From an uncultured Pelagibacteraceae bacterium (GTDB lineage Bacteria > Pseudomonadota > Alphaproteobacteria > Pelagibacterales > Pelagibacteraceae), in the NCBI GenBank assembly GCA_902564785.1, contig CACFCI010000011.1, positions 1 to 36,710 of the forward strand: a stretch of 36,710 nucleotides of DNA, in the 5' to 3' direction. The stretch's first letter is position 1, and each line of letters starts with the position of its first letter. A program made the position numbers and the translations under genes. Shown here in pieces: positions 1-11,045 of the stretch. The notes beneath the pieces were generated by a model. The model saw only the letters and a list, made by a program, of their open reading frames with translations, did not search any database and was not told where the DNA came from.

Positions 1-2
1 CT

Positions 3-1205
3 TATCAAAATAATATTCAACTAAATGCAGAAAGAGAAAATATTAAAGTTTCAGAGGAAGATGTAAATATTTCAAAAGCTGATTATAAACCCTCTTTAAC
101 TTTGAGTGGATCAAAAAGTTTTGAAAATACAAAAAAACTTACAGATCGAAACGGTGATAGTACTTCTGTTACTGAGGTAGATCCTATAACAGGATCAATT
201 AAGCTAGAACAAACTTTAATAGATTTTGAAAGAGATTTAACACTAAAAAAAAATATTACTGCTTTAGATTTAGCTAATGCAAAATTAAATAAAAAAGAAC
301 AAGATATTTTATATCAAGCCATAGATGCTTTTACAAATTTAATTTTAGCAAGAGAAACTCTTGATATTAATTCTAAAAACTTAAATCTATTAATTAGACA
401 GGTAGAGAATGATAAAATTAGGAGAGATAGAGGTCAAATTACTAACACAGATTTAGCACAGTCAGAATCTTCTCTCGCAGGTGCACAAGCTCAATTTGCC
501 AAAGCTAGAAGTGACTTATTAATAAGTAAATTAAATTATGAGAATATTATTGGAAAAATAAGCAATGTAGACAAGCTACAAAAAAATTCAGAGGCAATTG
601 TAAACATTCCTAAAAGCTTGAAAGATGCTATTGATTTATCGAAACAAAACAATCCTGACATATTGATAGCTGAATTAGATTTAGAAAAGGCAAAAAAAGA
701 TTTAGAGATTTCAGAGTCAGATTTAAAACCAACAGCATCATTATCCTTAGAAAGATCATACTCTGATGATTTTAGCTCAACTATAGATGAAAGGACAAAA
801 GATACTTTAAAAGCAACAGTTACTTGGCCATTTTATTCTGGTGGAAAAAAATTATCTAAAATTAATAAAAATAACAGTTTAACCAATAGAAAAAGATTAC
901 TATTAGACGACGTTGTAAAAACAAATGATACAAATGTTGCAAGTGCATGGTCAAATTTGCAATCATCTGAAAGTTTTCTAAATTCTGTTAAAGCTCAAGT
1001 AAATGCTGCAAAAATAGCTAATGAAGGAATAGCTGCAGAATATGAAAGAGGCTCAAGAACTACACTTGATGTAATTCAATCAAATTCTTTGTTACTTTCT
1101 GCTCAAATTTCTTTAGCAAATTCTGAGAAAAATTATCTCATGGCTCAATATAATCTGCTTAAAGTAGTGGGTCTACTTAATAGCCAATATTTAAAACTTA
1201 AGTAA
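3..1205 (+). CDS. tolC: TolC-family outer membrane efflux protein, 5' truncated by the window edge
   Basis: The reading frame is already open at base 3 and runs to TAA at 1203-1205, so this is the C-terminal ~400 residues of a longer protein. A TTG at 102 is an internal leucine codon, not the start, because coding continues upstream in the same frame. The sequence is rich in long amphipathic helices with Ala, Gln, Asn and Ser (for example QSESSLAGAQAQFAKARSDL) and ends with the helix that reads YNLLKVVGLL, which is typical of the outer membrane factor family. The N-terminal half repeats in the C-terminal half, as in TolC. These proteins form trimeric channels through the outer membrane and periplasm for type I secretion or RND efflux pumps. 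No partner pump gene lies in the window. The family call is firm, but substrate and partner are unknown. Confidence 0.85.
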   Translation, partial: YQNNIQLNAERENIKVSEEDVNISKADYKPSLTLSGSKSFENTKKLTDRNGDSTSVTEVDPITGSIKLEQTLIDFERDLTLKKNITALDLANAKLNKKEQDILYQAIDAFTNLILARETLDINSKNLNLLIRQVENDKIRRDRGQITNTDLAQSESSLAGAQAQFAKARSDLLISKLNYENIIGKISNVDKLQKNSEAIVNIPKSLKDAIDLSKQNNPDILIAELDLEKAKKDLEISESDLKPTASLSLERSYSDDFSSTIDERTKDTLKATVTWPFYSGGKKLSKINKNNSLTNRKRLLLDDVVKTNDTNVASAWSNLQSSESFLNSVKAQVNAAKIANEGIAAEYERGSRTTLDVIQSNSLLLSAQISLANSEKNYLMAQYNLLKVVGLLNSQYLKLK

Positions 1206-1239
1206 TTATTTGATTTTTAGAGGCAAAAAAATAAATATA

Positions 1240-1267
1240 TTGCCAATGAGAACAAAATGTGTACATT
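1240..1267 (+). promoter_or_regulatory. Candidate recA promoter with an SOS-box-like operator
   Basis: TTGCCA (1240-1245), a 16-base spacer and TACATT (1262-1267) make a plausible sigma-70 promoter about 45 bases before recA. Inside it, GAAC-N7-GTAC at 1250-1264 differs by one base from the alphaproteobacterial LexA site GAAC-N7-GAAC. It overlaps the -10 element, where a repressor would act. This reading comes from motif matching only, and the presence of LexA in this organism cannot be judged from the window. Confidence 0.35.
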
Positions 1268-1313
1268 TACTCCATGATTCGAGTGTTAAAAAATTTAAAA
1301 AAAGAGGCAAAAA

Positions 1314-2468
1314 ATGACGAAAAATAACCTAAAAGTAGTTAAATCTACTAAAGATCAAGAAATGGATGTTAAAGAAAAGAACAAAGCGTTAGACGCTGCA
1401 ATAGCTCAAATTACAGATAATTTTGGAAAAGGCTCTGTTATGAAACTTGGTGAAAAGAGAGCTATGGATATAGAGTCTGTATCAACAGGTTCTTTAAGTC
1501 TTGATTTAGCTTTAGGCATAGGTGGATTACCAAAAGGAAGAATTATTGAAGTTTACGGACCAGAGTCATCTGGAAAAACAACATTAGCATTACAAGTTGT
1601 TGCTGAAGCTCAAAAATCTGGTGGAATTTGTGCATTCGTTGATGCAGAGCATGCGTTAGATCCAGTTTATGCAAAAAAATTAGGTGTAAATACAGAAGAA
1701 CTTTTAATTTCACAACCAGATACTGGTGAACAAGCATTAGAAATCGCCGATACATTAGTAAAATCAGGCTCTATTTCGGTAATCGTTATCGACTCAGTTG
1801 CAGCTTTAACTCCTAAAGCTGAAATTGAAGGCGAGATGGGAGACCATCATGTTGGTCTTCAATCAAGATTAATGAGTCAGGCTTTAAGAAAATTAACCGG
1901 TTCAATATCAAACACAAATACAATGATGATTTTCATCAACCAAATCAGAATGAAAATTGGAGTTATGTTTGGAAGTCCAGAAACAACATCGGGTGGTAAT
2001 GCACTTAAGTTTTACTCGTCTGTAAGAATGGATATTAGAAGAATTGGTGCGATCAAAGATAAAGATGAAATTATTGGTAACTCTACTAGAGTGAAAGTAG
2101 TTAAGAATAAAGTTGCACCACCATTTAAAGTTGTTGAATTTGACTTGATGTATGGAAGGGGAATTAGCAAGATGGGTGAACTAGTCGATCTTGGTTCTAA
2201 AGCAGATATAATTGAAAAATCAGGTGCTTGGTATGCTTATAAAGGTGAGAAGATTGGTCAAGGTAGAGAAAATGCTAAGACCTATCTAGCTCAAAATCCT
2301 AAAGTTGCTGCAGAAATTGAAATGGCAATTAGAGAAAAAGCAGGTGTGATTTCCAAGAAAATTGAAGGAAATCCAATCGATCCTGAAAAATTGGAAAAAG
2401 AAAAGAAAGTAGCTGAAAAAGAAGAGGCTGATAAAGCAGAAGCTACTCCCCCATCTAAAAAGAATTAA
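1314..2468 (+). CDS. recA: Recombinase A (RecA)
   Basis: RecA is the ATP-dependent strand-exchange protein for homologous recombination and the co-protease that triggers LexA cleavage in the SOS response. The 384-residue product has the Walker A motif GPESSGKT at residues 82-89. It also has the conserved [19 protein letters not shown] and [18 protein letters not shown] (L2 loop) segments and the core fold throughout. Compared with the usual ~350 residues it has a roughly 20-residue Lys-rich N-terminal extension and a charged Lys/Glu tail. The tail is normal for the family. The chosen ATG at 1314 follows AAAGAGG (1302-1307). A later in-frame ATG at 1362 could also serve and would give a more usual N-terminus. 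A strong terminator follows, so the gene is probably monocistronic. The SOS-like site upstream fits its role. Confidence 0.98.
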   Translation: MTKNNLKVVKSTKDQEMDVKEKNKALDAAIAQITDNFGKGSVMKLGEKRAMDIESVSTGSLSLDLALGIGGLPKGRIIEVYGPESSGKTTLALQVVAEAQKSGGICAFVDAEHALDPVYAKKLGVNTEELLISQPDTGEQALEIADTLVKSGSISVIVIDSVAALTPKAEIEGEMGDHHVGLQSRLMSQALRKLTGSISNTNTMMIFINQIRMKIGVMFGSPETTSGGNALKFYSSVRMDIRRIGAIKDKDEIIGNSTRVKVVKNKVAPPFKVVEFDLMYGRGISKMGELVDLGSKADIIEKSGAWYAYKGEKIGQGRENAKTYLAQNPKVAAEIEMAIREKAGVISKKIEGNPIDPEKLEKEKKVAEKEEADKAEATPPSKKN

Positions 2469-2486
2469 TAGGTCATCTTTATTAAT

Positions 2487-2515
2487 AAAAGGCGCTTAAT
2501 TTAAGCGCCTTTTTT
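2487..2515 (+). terminator. Rho-independent terminator after recA
   Basis: An 8-bp GC-rich stem (GGCGCTTA 2491-2498 with TAAGCGCC 2502-2509) closes a 3-base loop. A-tract and T-tract flanks extend it, and six T residues follow (2510-2515). The near-symmetry would let it work on both strands. It separates recA from alaS. Confidence 0.92.
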
Positions 2516-2541
2516 CCCTTCGATATCTAGACATAAAATAA

Positions 2542-5221
<2,680 letters not shown>

Positions 5222-5230
<9 letters not shown>

Positions 5231-6436
5231 TTTCTTTTGTAAATTACCATCAATTTCATCTAAAAATTGATTTGTAGTTAAGAATTTACTATTTGGACCA
5301 ACAAGAATTGCTAAATCTTTTGTCATTGATCCATTTTCCACACACTCAATACAAACTTTTTCTAAAGTTTGTGCAAATTTGATTAGTTCATCATTGCTAT
5401 CTAATTTACCTCTGTGAGCTAATCCTCTAGTCCAAGCAAAAATTGACGCGATAGGGTTGGTTGAAGTTTCTTTTCCTTGTTGATGCATTCTAAAATGTCT
5501 TGTTACTGTTCCATGTGCAGCTTCTGCTTCCATTACTTTTCCATCTGGAGTTAATAATGTGCTGGTCATTAATCCTAAAGATCCGTAACCTTGTGCCATA
5601 GTATCTGATTGCACATCTCCATCATAATTTTTACAAGCCCAAATATATTTTCCACTCCACTTCATTGCACATGCAACCATATCATCAATTAACCTGTGTT
5701 CGTAAGTTAAATTATTTTTTTCAAATTCACTTTTATATTCTTTATCAAAAATTTCTTGGAAAATATCTTTAAATCTTCCATCGTATTGCTTTAGAATTGT
5801 ATTTTTTGTAGACATATAAACAGGCCATTTTTTAATTAACCCATAACTGAAACAAGATCTTGCAAAGTCTTCAATAGACTTATCTAAATTGTACATTGAT
5901 AAAGCCACTCCAGGACCTGTAAAATTAAACACTTCATATTTAATTTCATCTTTTCCATCTTCTGATGTCCACTTCACTTCCATTTTTCCTTTTCCAGGAA
6001 CTTTAAAATCTGTTGCTCTATATTGATCACCAAATGCATGTCTTCCAATAATCACTGGATCAGTCCAAGAGGGAACAAGTTTTGGAATATTTTTACAAAT
6101 AATTGGTTCTCTAAATACTGTCCCTCCAATAATATTTCTTATGGTTCCGTTTGGAGATCTCCACATTTTTTTTAAATCAAATTCTTCTACTCTTGCTTCA
6201 TCAGGTGTAATTGTTGCACATTTAATTCCAACACCAAATTTTTTAATAGCATTTGCAGAGTCGATCGTAATCTGATCATCAGTATTATCTCTACTTTTCA
6301 TGCCTAAATCGTAATATTCAATACCAAGATCTAAATATGGTAGGATTAATTTATTTTTGATGAACTCCCATATAATACGTGTCATTTCATCGCCATCCAG
6401 CTCGACAACTGGGTTTTTTACCTTGATTTTGCTCAT
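5222..6436 (-). CDS. icd: NADP-dependent isocitrate dehydrogenase
   Basis: This TCA-cycle enzyme oxidises isocitrate to 2-oxoglutarate and CO2 and makes NADPH. The 404-residue protein matches the homodimeric type II (eukaryote-like) family: [17 protein letters not shown] near the N-terminus, the substrate-binding [19 protein letters not shown], the metal-binding [19 protein letters not shown], and [13 protein letters not shown] in the NADP site. Start and stop are clean and the length is usual for the family. It lies alone on the minus strand, divergent from psd across 76 bases and overlapping alaS tail to tail by 9 bases. Confidence 0.97.
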
Positions 6437-6512
6437 TAAATAAAAATTATCTTATTAATTGAATTTGATAGTTTTATATACATATTAATCGAAAATTAGC
6501 AAATAGAAGAAT
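6437..6512. promoter_or_regulatory. Divergent icd/psd intergenic region
   Basis: This 76-base, very AT-rich gap lies between two divergent genes and so must hold at least the psd operon promoter and probably the icd promoter. TTGAAT (6459-6464) with TATTAA (6483-6488) at 18 bases is one possible plus-strand promoter. No hairpin or clear operator was seen. Confidence 0.3.
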
Positions 6513-7160
6513 ATGTTTAGCAAGATATTTCCAAAGATTCACACTGAAGGGTACAAGTTTATAGTTATAGCTGTTTTCATAACTATCATTTTTCTAATTA
6601 TTAATAATTTTTTAGGATTGATAGGATTGTTACTAACAATCTGGGTTTATTATTTCTTTAGAGATCCAGAAAGAACAATTATAGGAGATGATAGTTATCT
6701 AGTTAGCCCTGCAGACGGAGAAGTTATTAAAGTTGAAGAAGTGGCTGGACCAAAAGAACTTGGACTAGAAAATAAAAAATTTAAAAAAATAAGTATTTTT
6801 ATGAATGTCTTTGACTGCCATGTGAATAGAACGCCATGCTCAGGTATTGTTGAAGATATTTTATACAAACCAGGAAAATTTTTAAATGCATCTTTAGATA
6901 AAGCAAGTGAAGACAATGAGAGAAATTTTTATAAAATTAAAGATAAGCATGGAAATGATATTGTAGTCGTTCAAATTGCAGGTTTAGTTGCAAGAAGAAT
7001 TGTTTGTGAAACAAATAAAAATCAAGAATTAAGTCAAGGTGATAGAATTGGGATGATTAGATTTGGTAGTAGAGCAGATGTATATTACGAAAACTATGAA
7101 CCACTTGTAAAAATTGGTCAAAAGGCAATCTCTGGAGAAACTTTATTAGCAAAGAAATAA
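6513..7160 (+). CDS. psd: Phosphatidylserine decarboxylase proenzyme
   Basis: Psd converts phosphatidylserine to phosphatidylethanolamine, using a pyruvoyl group made by self-cleavage. The 215-residue protein is the short (archaeal/alphaproteobacterial) form. It has an N-terminal hydrophobic anchor (about residues 18-48), the SPADGEVIKV segment with the conserved Asp, the His-containing motif FDCHVNRTPCSG, and the cleavage motif FGSR with Gly185-Ser186. Cleavage there would leave a ~30-residue alpha subunit. pssA, which makes its substrate, starts 4 bases after the stop, so the two form an operon for membrane phosphatidylethanolamine. Confidence 0.95.
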   Translation: MFSKIFPKIHTEGYKFIVIAVFITIIFLIINNFLGLIGLLLTIWVYYFFRDPERTIIGDDSYLVSPADGEVIKVEEVAGPKELGLENKKFKKISIFMNVFDCHVNRTPCSGIVEDILYKPGKFLNASLDKASEDNERNFYKIKDKHGNDIVVVQIAGLVARRIVCETNKNQELSQGDRIGMIRFGSRADVYYENYEPLVKIGQKAISGETLLAKK

Positions 7161-7163
7161 AAA

Positions 7164-7967
7164 ATGGAACAACCAAAAAATAATCTTAAATTAGTCACTG
7201 AGAAAAAGAATGCAAGAATGCTTCTTCCAAACATGCTTACATTGATAGGAGTTTGTATTGGTTTAACCTCTATTAGATTTGCATTAAGTGGAGAGTTTCA
7301 TTTGGCAATAATTGCGATAATTTTTGCTGCTTTAATTGATGGCTTGGATGGCAGAATAGCAAGACTTATTAAAGGGACATCAAGAGTTGGTAAAGAATTA
7401 GATTCTCTTACTGACATGATAAGCTTTGGTGTTGCGCCAGCGTTTATAATGTATTTTTGGAAACTAAATACTTTTGGAAGGTTTGGATGGTTATTATGTT
7501 TGGTTTATGTAATTTGTGTAGCATTAAGACTTGCTAGATTTAATATAAGCTCAAATCAAGAACCTTCTTGGAAAGATAATTTTTTTGAAGGTGTTCCATC
7601 ACCAGCAGGAGGTATATTAGTTTTAACACCTTTAATTATAAGTTTAAGTGGATTTGATTACATTAAACTTAATTACGATATAATTGTTCCAGTTTTTTTT
7701 ATTGTAACTTCATTTTTATTAATTAGTAAATTTCCGACATACTCATTTAAAAAAATCGTTATACAAAGAAAAGCAACAATTTTTTTACTTTTTGCAATAG
7801 TATTATTTTTTGGGCTTCTATTGATTTATACTTTTAATGTTATTGCAATAAGTAGTGTTATATATTTAGGCTTGATACCAATAAGTTTTTTCCATTATCA
7901 AAAAATGAAAAAAATTCATGAAAATGACAAAATTCAGGATGATGATGATCTTGAAGACGTACTTTAA
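7164..7967 (+). CDS. pssA: CDP-diacylglycerol--serine O-phosphatidyltransferase
   Basis: PssA makes phosphatidylserine from CDP-diacylglycerol and serine in the inner membrane. The 267-residue multi-pass protein carries the CDP-alcohol phosphatidyltransferase signature DG-x2-AR-x8-G-x3-D-x3-D. Here it reads from DGLDGRIAR to GKELDSLTD, and all aspartates are present. Several hydrophobic helices follow, and the C-terminal tail is acidic. It lies between psd and a glycosyltransferase-like gene, whose start overlaps the pssA stop (TAATG at 7965-7969). Substrate identity rests on family similarity and the psd neighbour. Confidence 0.95.
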   Translation: MEQPKNNLKLVTEKKNARMLLPNMLTLIGVCIGLTSIRFALSGEFHLAIIAIIFAALIDGLDGRIARLIKGTSRVGKELDSLTDMISFGVAPAFIMYFWKLNTFGRFGWLLCLVYVICVALRLARFNISSNQEPSWKDNFFEGVPSPAGGILVLTPLIISLSGFDYIKLNYDIIVPVFFIVTSFLLISKFPTYSFKKIVIQRKATIFLLFAIVLFFGLLLIYTFNVIAISSVIYLGLIPISFFHYQKMKKIHENDKIQDDDDLEDVL

Positions 7968-8878
7968 TGAAAAAAAATGTAATCGTATCACTTGCAGATT
8001 CAAATTATTTTCCATTATTAAATGAATTAGTAGACTCGATTAAGAGCTTTGAAGAAAGCAAAAAAGTTGCAATCTGTATTTTAGATGCTGGTCTAAAAGA
8101 TGATCAAAAAAAAATTCTATCAGAAAAAGTAGATGAAATTAAATCAGCAGAGTGGGACATCGAAGTTCCCGGATACAAAGTAAAAGGAAAAGAATGGTTA
8201 AAAAGTCAAGTTTCAAGAGCTTTTCTACCAAAATATTTCCCTGATTATGAAAAGTACTTGTGGATAGATTGTGATGCTTGGGTAAATGATTGGCATTGTA
8301 TTGAGCTTTATTTTAAAGCTTGTGATAATGGTAAACTAGGAATAACCCAAACAATTGGACCTGGTTATAAAATCACTTCAAGAGTTAATTGGTTATTCGG
8401 TAAACTCGCAATTATTAAATCTCAAAATTTTAAACATGCTGTGAAATCAAAGCTTGGTTATGAAAGAGCAAGAAAATTAGCTTTTGCTCCACATATTAAT
8501 ATAGGTGTATTTTCATTAGAAAAAAATTCTGATGGATGGAAATCCTGGCAAAAAAATTTAGAGGAAACTTTAAGAGCAGGAAATATTTTTGGAAGTGAGG
8601 GTCTTGCAATAAATATGTCAGTATATTTAGATAATCTAGAGACTGAATTCTTACCATTAAATTGTAATTGGATAACTAGTAATTTATTACCAAAATATGA
8701 TGAAGATAATAATACTTTTGTCGAACCATATTTACCAAATTATAAAATTGGAATTATGCATTTAGCAGCTGGTATCTGGAAAGATGGCAAAGATATGAGA
8801 GTTGATAAAAGTATAGAAATAGAAATTGAAACACTAAAAGCTGCTAAGGTTCTAAGAAGTTTAAGATATATTAATTAA
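7967..8878 (+). CDS. Glycosyltransferase-like protein (GT8-type fold suspected)
   Basis: The 303-residue soluble protein begins with a beta-strand and a nucleotide-sugar-binding-like N-terminus (NVIVSLADSNYFPLLNELVDSI). A DxD-type motif, LWIDCDAWVND (Asp101 and Asp103), sits where family 8 glycosyltransferases bind the metal and sugar nucleotide. A later His in GIMHLAAGIWK resembles the distal metal ligand of that family. No signal peptide or membrane segment is seen. It overlaps the pssA stop by one base and is followed directly by rlmE. Its place after psd-pssA could mean glycolipid or surface-sugar synthesis, but donor and acceptor are unknown. The family is inferred from motifs only. Confidence 0.6.
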   Translation: MKKNVIVSLADSNYFPLLNELVDSIKSFEESKKVAICILDAGLKDDQKKILSEKVDEIKSAEWDIEVPGYKVKGKEWLKSQVSRAFLPKYFPDYEKYLWIDCDAWVNDWHCIELYFKACDNGKLGITQTIGPGYKITSRVNWLFGKLAIIKSQNFKHAVKSKLGYERARKLAFAPHINIGVFSLEKNSDGWKSWQKNLEETLRAGNIFGSEGLAINMSVYLDNLETEFLPLNCNWITSNLLPKYDEDNNTFVEPYLPNYKIGIMHLAAGIWKDGKDMRVDKSIEIEIETLKAAKVLRSLRYIN

Positions 8879-9491
8879 TTGAAAAAAAATAAAATTTCTA
8901 AAAATTGGGTAAATAAACAACGTAGAGATATCTATGTAAGACAATCCAAAGTCGATGGGTATCGCGCTAGATCAGCTTACAAATTGATTGAAATTGACGA
9001 AAAATTTAAAATTTTTAAAGGTGGATTGTCTGTAATTGATATCGGTGCTGCTCCAGGAAGCTGGTCACAATATGCTATGAAAATAGCTAAAAGTGGCAAG
9101 TTAGTATCTATAGATCTAAAAAAAATGGAACCCATAGGTAATAGTGTTCAAATTCAAGGAGATTTTACTGAAAAAAAAAACTCAAGAAGAAATCAAGAAA
9201 AACATAAGTGGTAAAGTTGATGTCGTAATGTCTGATATGGCTGTTGATACAACTGGTATTAAAAATATAGACTCAATACAAACTGGAGAACTGTGTAAAG
9301 AGGCAATGTTTTTTGCTAAAGATCTTATGAAAGAAAATGCATATTTTATCTCAAAAATTTTTATGGGCGGCACATTTAACGAAATCGTCGCAGAGGGAAA
9401 AAAATATTTTAAAGAAGTTAAGGTTTTTAAACCAAAATCTAGTAGAAAAGATTCAAAAGAAAGTTTTATAATTTGTAGAAAAATCCGATAG
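8879..9491 (+). CDS. rlmE: 23S rRNA 2'-O-methyltransferase RlmE (FtsJ/RrmJ), one frameshift
   Basis: RlmE methylates the ribose of U2552 in 23S rRNA, using SAM. Translation starts at TTG 8879, immediately after the previous stop. No upstream ATG is possible, and the N-terminus matches the family. The joined product is 203 residues with the SAM-binding motif [15 protein letters not shown] and the catalytic tetrad Lys35, Asp119 (MSDMA), Lys159 (FISKIF) and Glu194 (KESFI). The frame breaks in an A10 run at 9171-9180. Nine A residues would give the continuous reading [14 protein letters not shown]. The tetrad is intact across both frames, which supports a sequence error over a pseudogene. Confidence 0.93.
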
Positions 9492-9522
9492 AGACTTTTA
9501 ATTTAAAAGGAATCGTATATAA

Positions 9523-10605
9523 ATGATTATGGTTCCCATAAAAGAAGCACTTACCTTTGATGATGTTACGTTAGCTCCAAAGTATTCAGAAATATTACCC
9601 TCTGATGCAGACACAAGTGTGTCCTTAACAAAGAATTTAAAACTTAAAATTCCTCTCTTATCATCTGCAATGGATACTGTCACAGAAAGTAGAATGGCAA
9701 TAGCCATAGCTAAAGCTGGTGGTATTGGAGTTATTCACAGAAATCTTGATATAAAAAAACAATTATCAGAGATAAAAAAAGTTAAAAAACAAAAACTAAT
9801 TGTTGGAGCAGCTGTAGGTGCAGCACCAAATGAGTTTTTTAGAGCCAAAGAAATAATTAAAGAAGGTGTAGATTTAATCGTAGTAGACACAGCGCATGGT
9901 CATACAAAGAAAGTTGCAGAAATAATTAAATATATAAGAAAAATAAAAACTAACAAAATTGCTTTATGTGCAGGAAATATTGCAACACCAGAAGCTGCAA
10001 AATTCCTAATAAAGTTAGGAGTAGATATAATTAAAATTGGTATAGGGCCAGGTTCTATTTGCACAACAAGATTAGTTGCAGGAATAGGTGTTCCTCAATT
10101 AAGCGCAATTTTAGCTGTAAAAAGTGGTTTAAAAAATAAAAATGTTAAAATAATTTCAGATGGTGGAATAAAATATTCTGGTGATTTAGCAAAAGCTTTT
10201 GCTGCAGGAGCTGATGCTGTAATGATCGGTTCGTTATTCGCAGGCACAAATGAAACTCCAGGAAAATTAACTAAAAAAAATGGACAACTTTTTAAAAGTT
10301 TTAGAGGAATGGGCTCTGTAGGAGCTATGAATAAAGGGTCAGCTGATAGATACTTTCAAAAAAAACAAAAAGACTCCACAAAGTATGTGCCAGAAGGCGT
10401 TGAAGGTTTTGTAAAATATAAAGGAGATGTTAAGAGTATTATTTATAAATTAATTGGTGGATTGAAATCTTCCATGGGTTATCTTGGATCAAAAACAATC
10501 GTTAAATTAAGAAATAAACCACAATTTGTGAAAATTACAAAAGCTGGATTTTATGAAAGTATGGTTCATAATGTAGATGTGGTAAAAAACGATAGTAAAT
10601 ATTAA
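9523..10605 (+). CDS. guaB: IMP dehydrogenase lacking CBS domains
   Basis: IMP dehydrogenase oxidises IMP to XMP, the first committed step to GMP. The 360-residue protein keeps the whole catalytic barrel: [19 protein letters not shown] at the N-terminus, the catalytic-cysteine loop [11 protein letters not shown] (Cys180), [10 protein letters not shown] and [12 protein letters not shown] for phosphate binding, and the flap with YVPEGVEG. The usual pair of CBS (Bateman) domains, about 120 residues after the second barrel strand, is absent. The chain goes from [13 protein letters not shown] straight to [11 protein letters not shown] with no frame break. AAAAGG at 9505-9510 precedes the start, and ATG 9529 is an alternative. 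guaA follows two genes later in the same operon. GMP reductase shares the barrel but usually sits elsewhere; the IMPDH loop and guaA linkage favour GuaB. Confidence 0.9.
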   Translation: MIMVPIKEALTFDDVTLAPKYSEILPSDADTSVSLTKNLKLKIPLLSSAMDTVTESRMAIAIAKAGGIGVIHRNLDIKKQLSEIKKVKKQKLIVGAAVGAAPNEFFRAKEIIKEGVDLIVVDTAHGHTKKVAEIIKYIRKIKTNKIALCAGNIATPEAAKFLIKLGVDIIKIGIGPGSICTTRLVAGIGVPQLSAILAVKSGLKNKNVKIISDGGIKYSGDLAKAFAAGADAVMIGSLFAGTNETPGKLTKKNGQLFKSFRGMGSVGAMNKGSADRYFQKKQKDSTKYVPEGVEGFVKYKGDVKSIIYKLIGGLKSSMGYLGSKTIVKLRNKPQFVKITKAGFYESMVHNVDVVKNDSKY

Positions 10606-11045
10606 TGAGTAAATTTTTTAAATTAACAGGATTAATACTTTTAGCAGCTTCTTTTAACAGCACGTCTTTTAGTAAAGAAAATTTTTTTAATGAAGCTTTA
10701 GAATTGTTTAAAAAAGAAAAATATGAAGACGCGCGTTTTTTATTTGAGAGAAATATTGTTTTTAATCCAAAAGATGCAAACTCATATTTATATTTAGCAA
10801 AAATTTACAACCAAGAAGAAAATCAAAGAAAAGAAGAATACAATTTAGAAACAACACTTTTAATTGAGCCTGATAATGAGGAAGCTTTATTAATGTTAAT
10901 GAAAATTGCTTTAGAAAAATCAAATTACGAAAAAGTTAAAGATCTTTCAGATAAGTTTGTGAAAGTTTGTAAAAATTTATGTGATGAAAACAAAGATATT
11001 CAAGAGTCATTGAAAAATATAGAACCTGAAAATAATGAGTCTTGA
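10605..11045 (+). CDS. Exported TPR-repeat protein, function unknown
   Basis: A 146-residue protein begins with a short positive segment and a hydrophobic stretch ([17 protein letters not shown]) that looks like a Sec signal peptide with cleavage near residue 23. Two or three tetratricopeptide-like helical repeats follow ([20 protein letters not shown], then [18 protein letters not shown] and later). The C-terminal part has a Cys pair (VCKNLC) and an acidic tail. TPR proteins hold protein partners; here the likely site is the periplasm. Its ATG overlaps the guaB stop by one base, and its own end overlaps guaA by 11 bases, so it is co-translated within the guanine operon. No link to nucleotide synthesis is evident from its sequence. 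Confidence 0.75.
   Translation: MSKFFKLTGLILLAASFNSTSFSKENFFNEALELFKKEKYEDARFLFERNIVFNPKDANSYLYLAKIYNQEENQRKEEYNLETTLLIEPDNEEALLMLMKIALEKSNYEKVKDLSDKFVKVCKNLCDENKDIQESLKNIEPENNES

Noticed and set aside
102..104. TTG as the start of the TolC-like protein
   Set aside because: The same frame is open and coding (AERENIKVSEEDV and onward) back to base 3, so TTG is internal and the true start is outside the window.
1219..1314. 12-base direct repeat AGAGGC plus six A residues (1219-1230 and 1303-1314) around the recA leader
   Set aside because: The second copy is the recA ribosome site plus start; in such A-rich DNA a purine-rich repeat is likely by chance.
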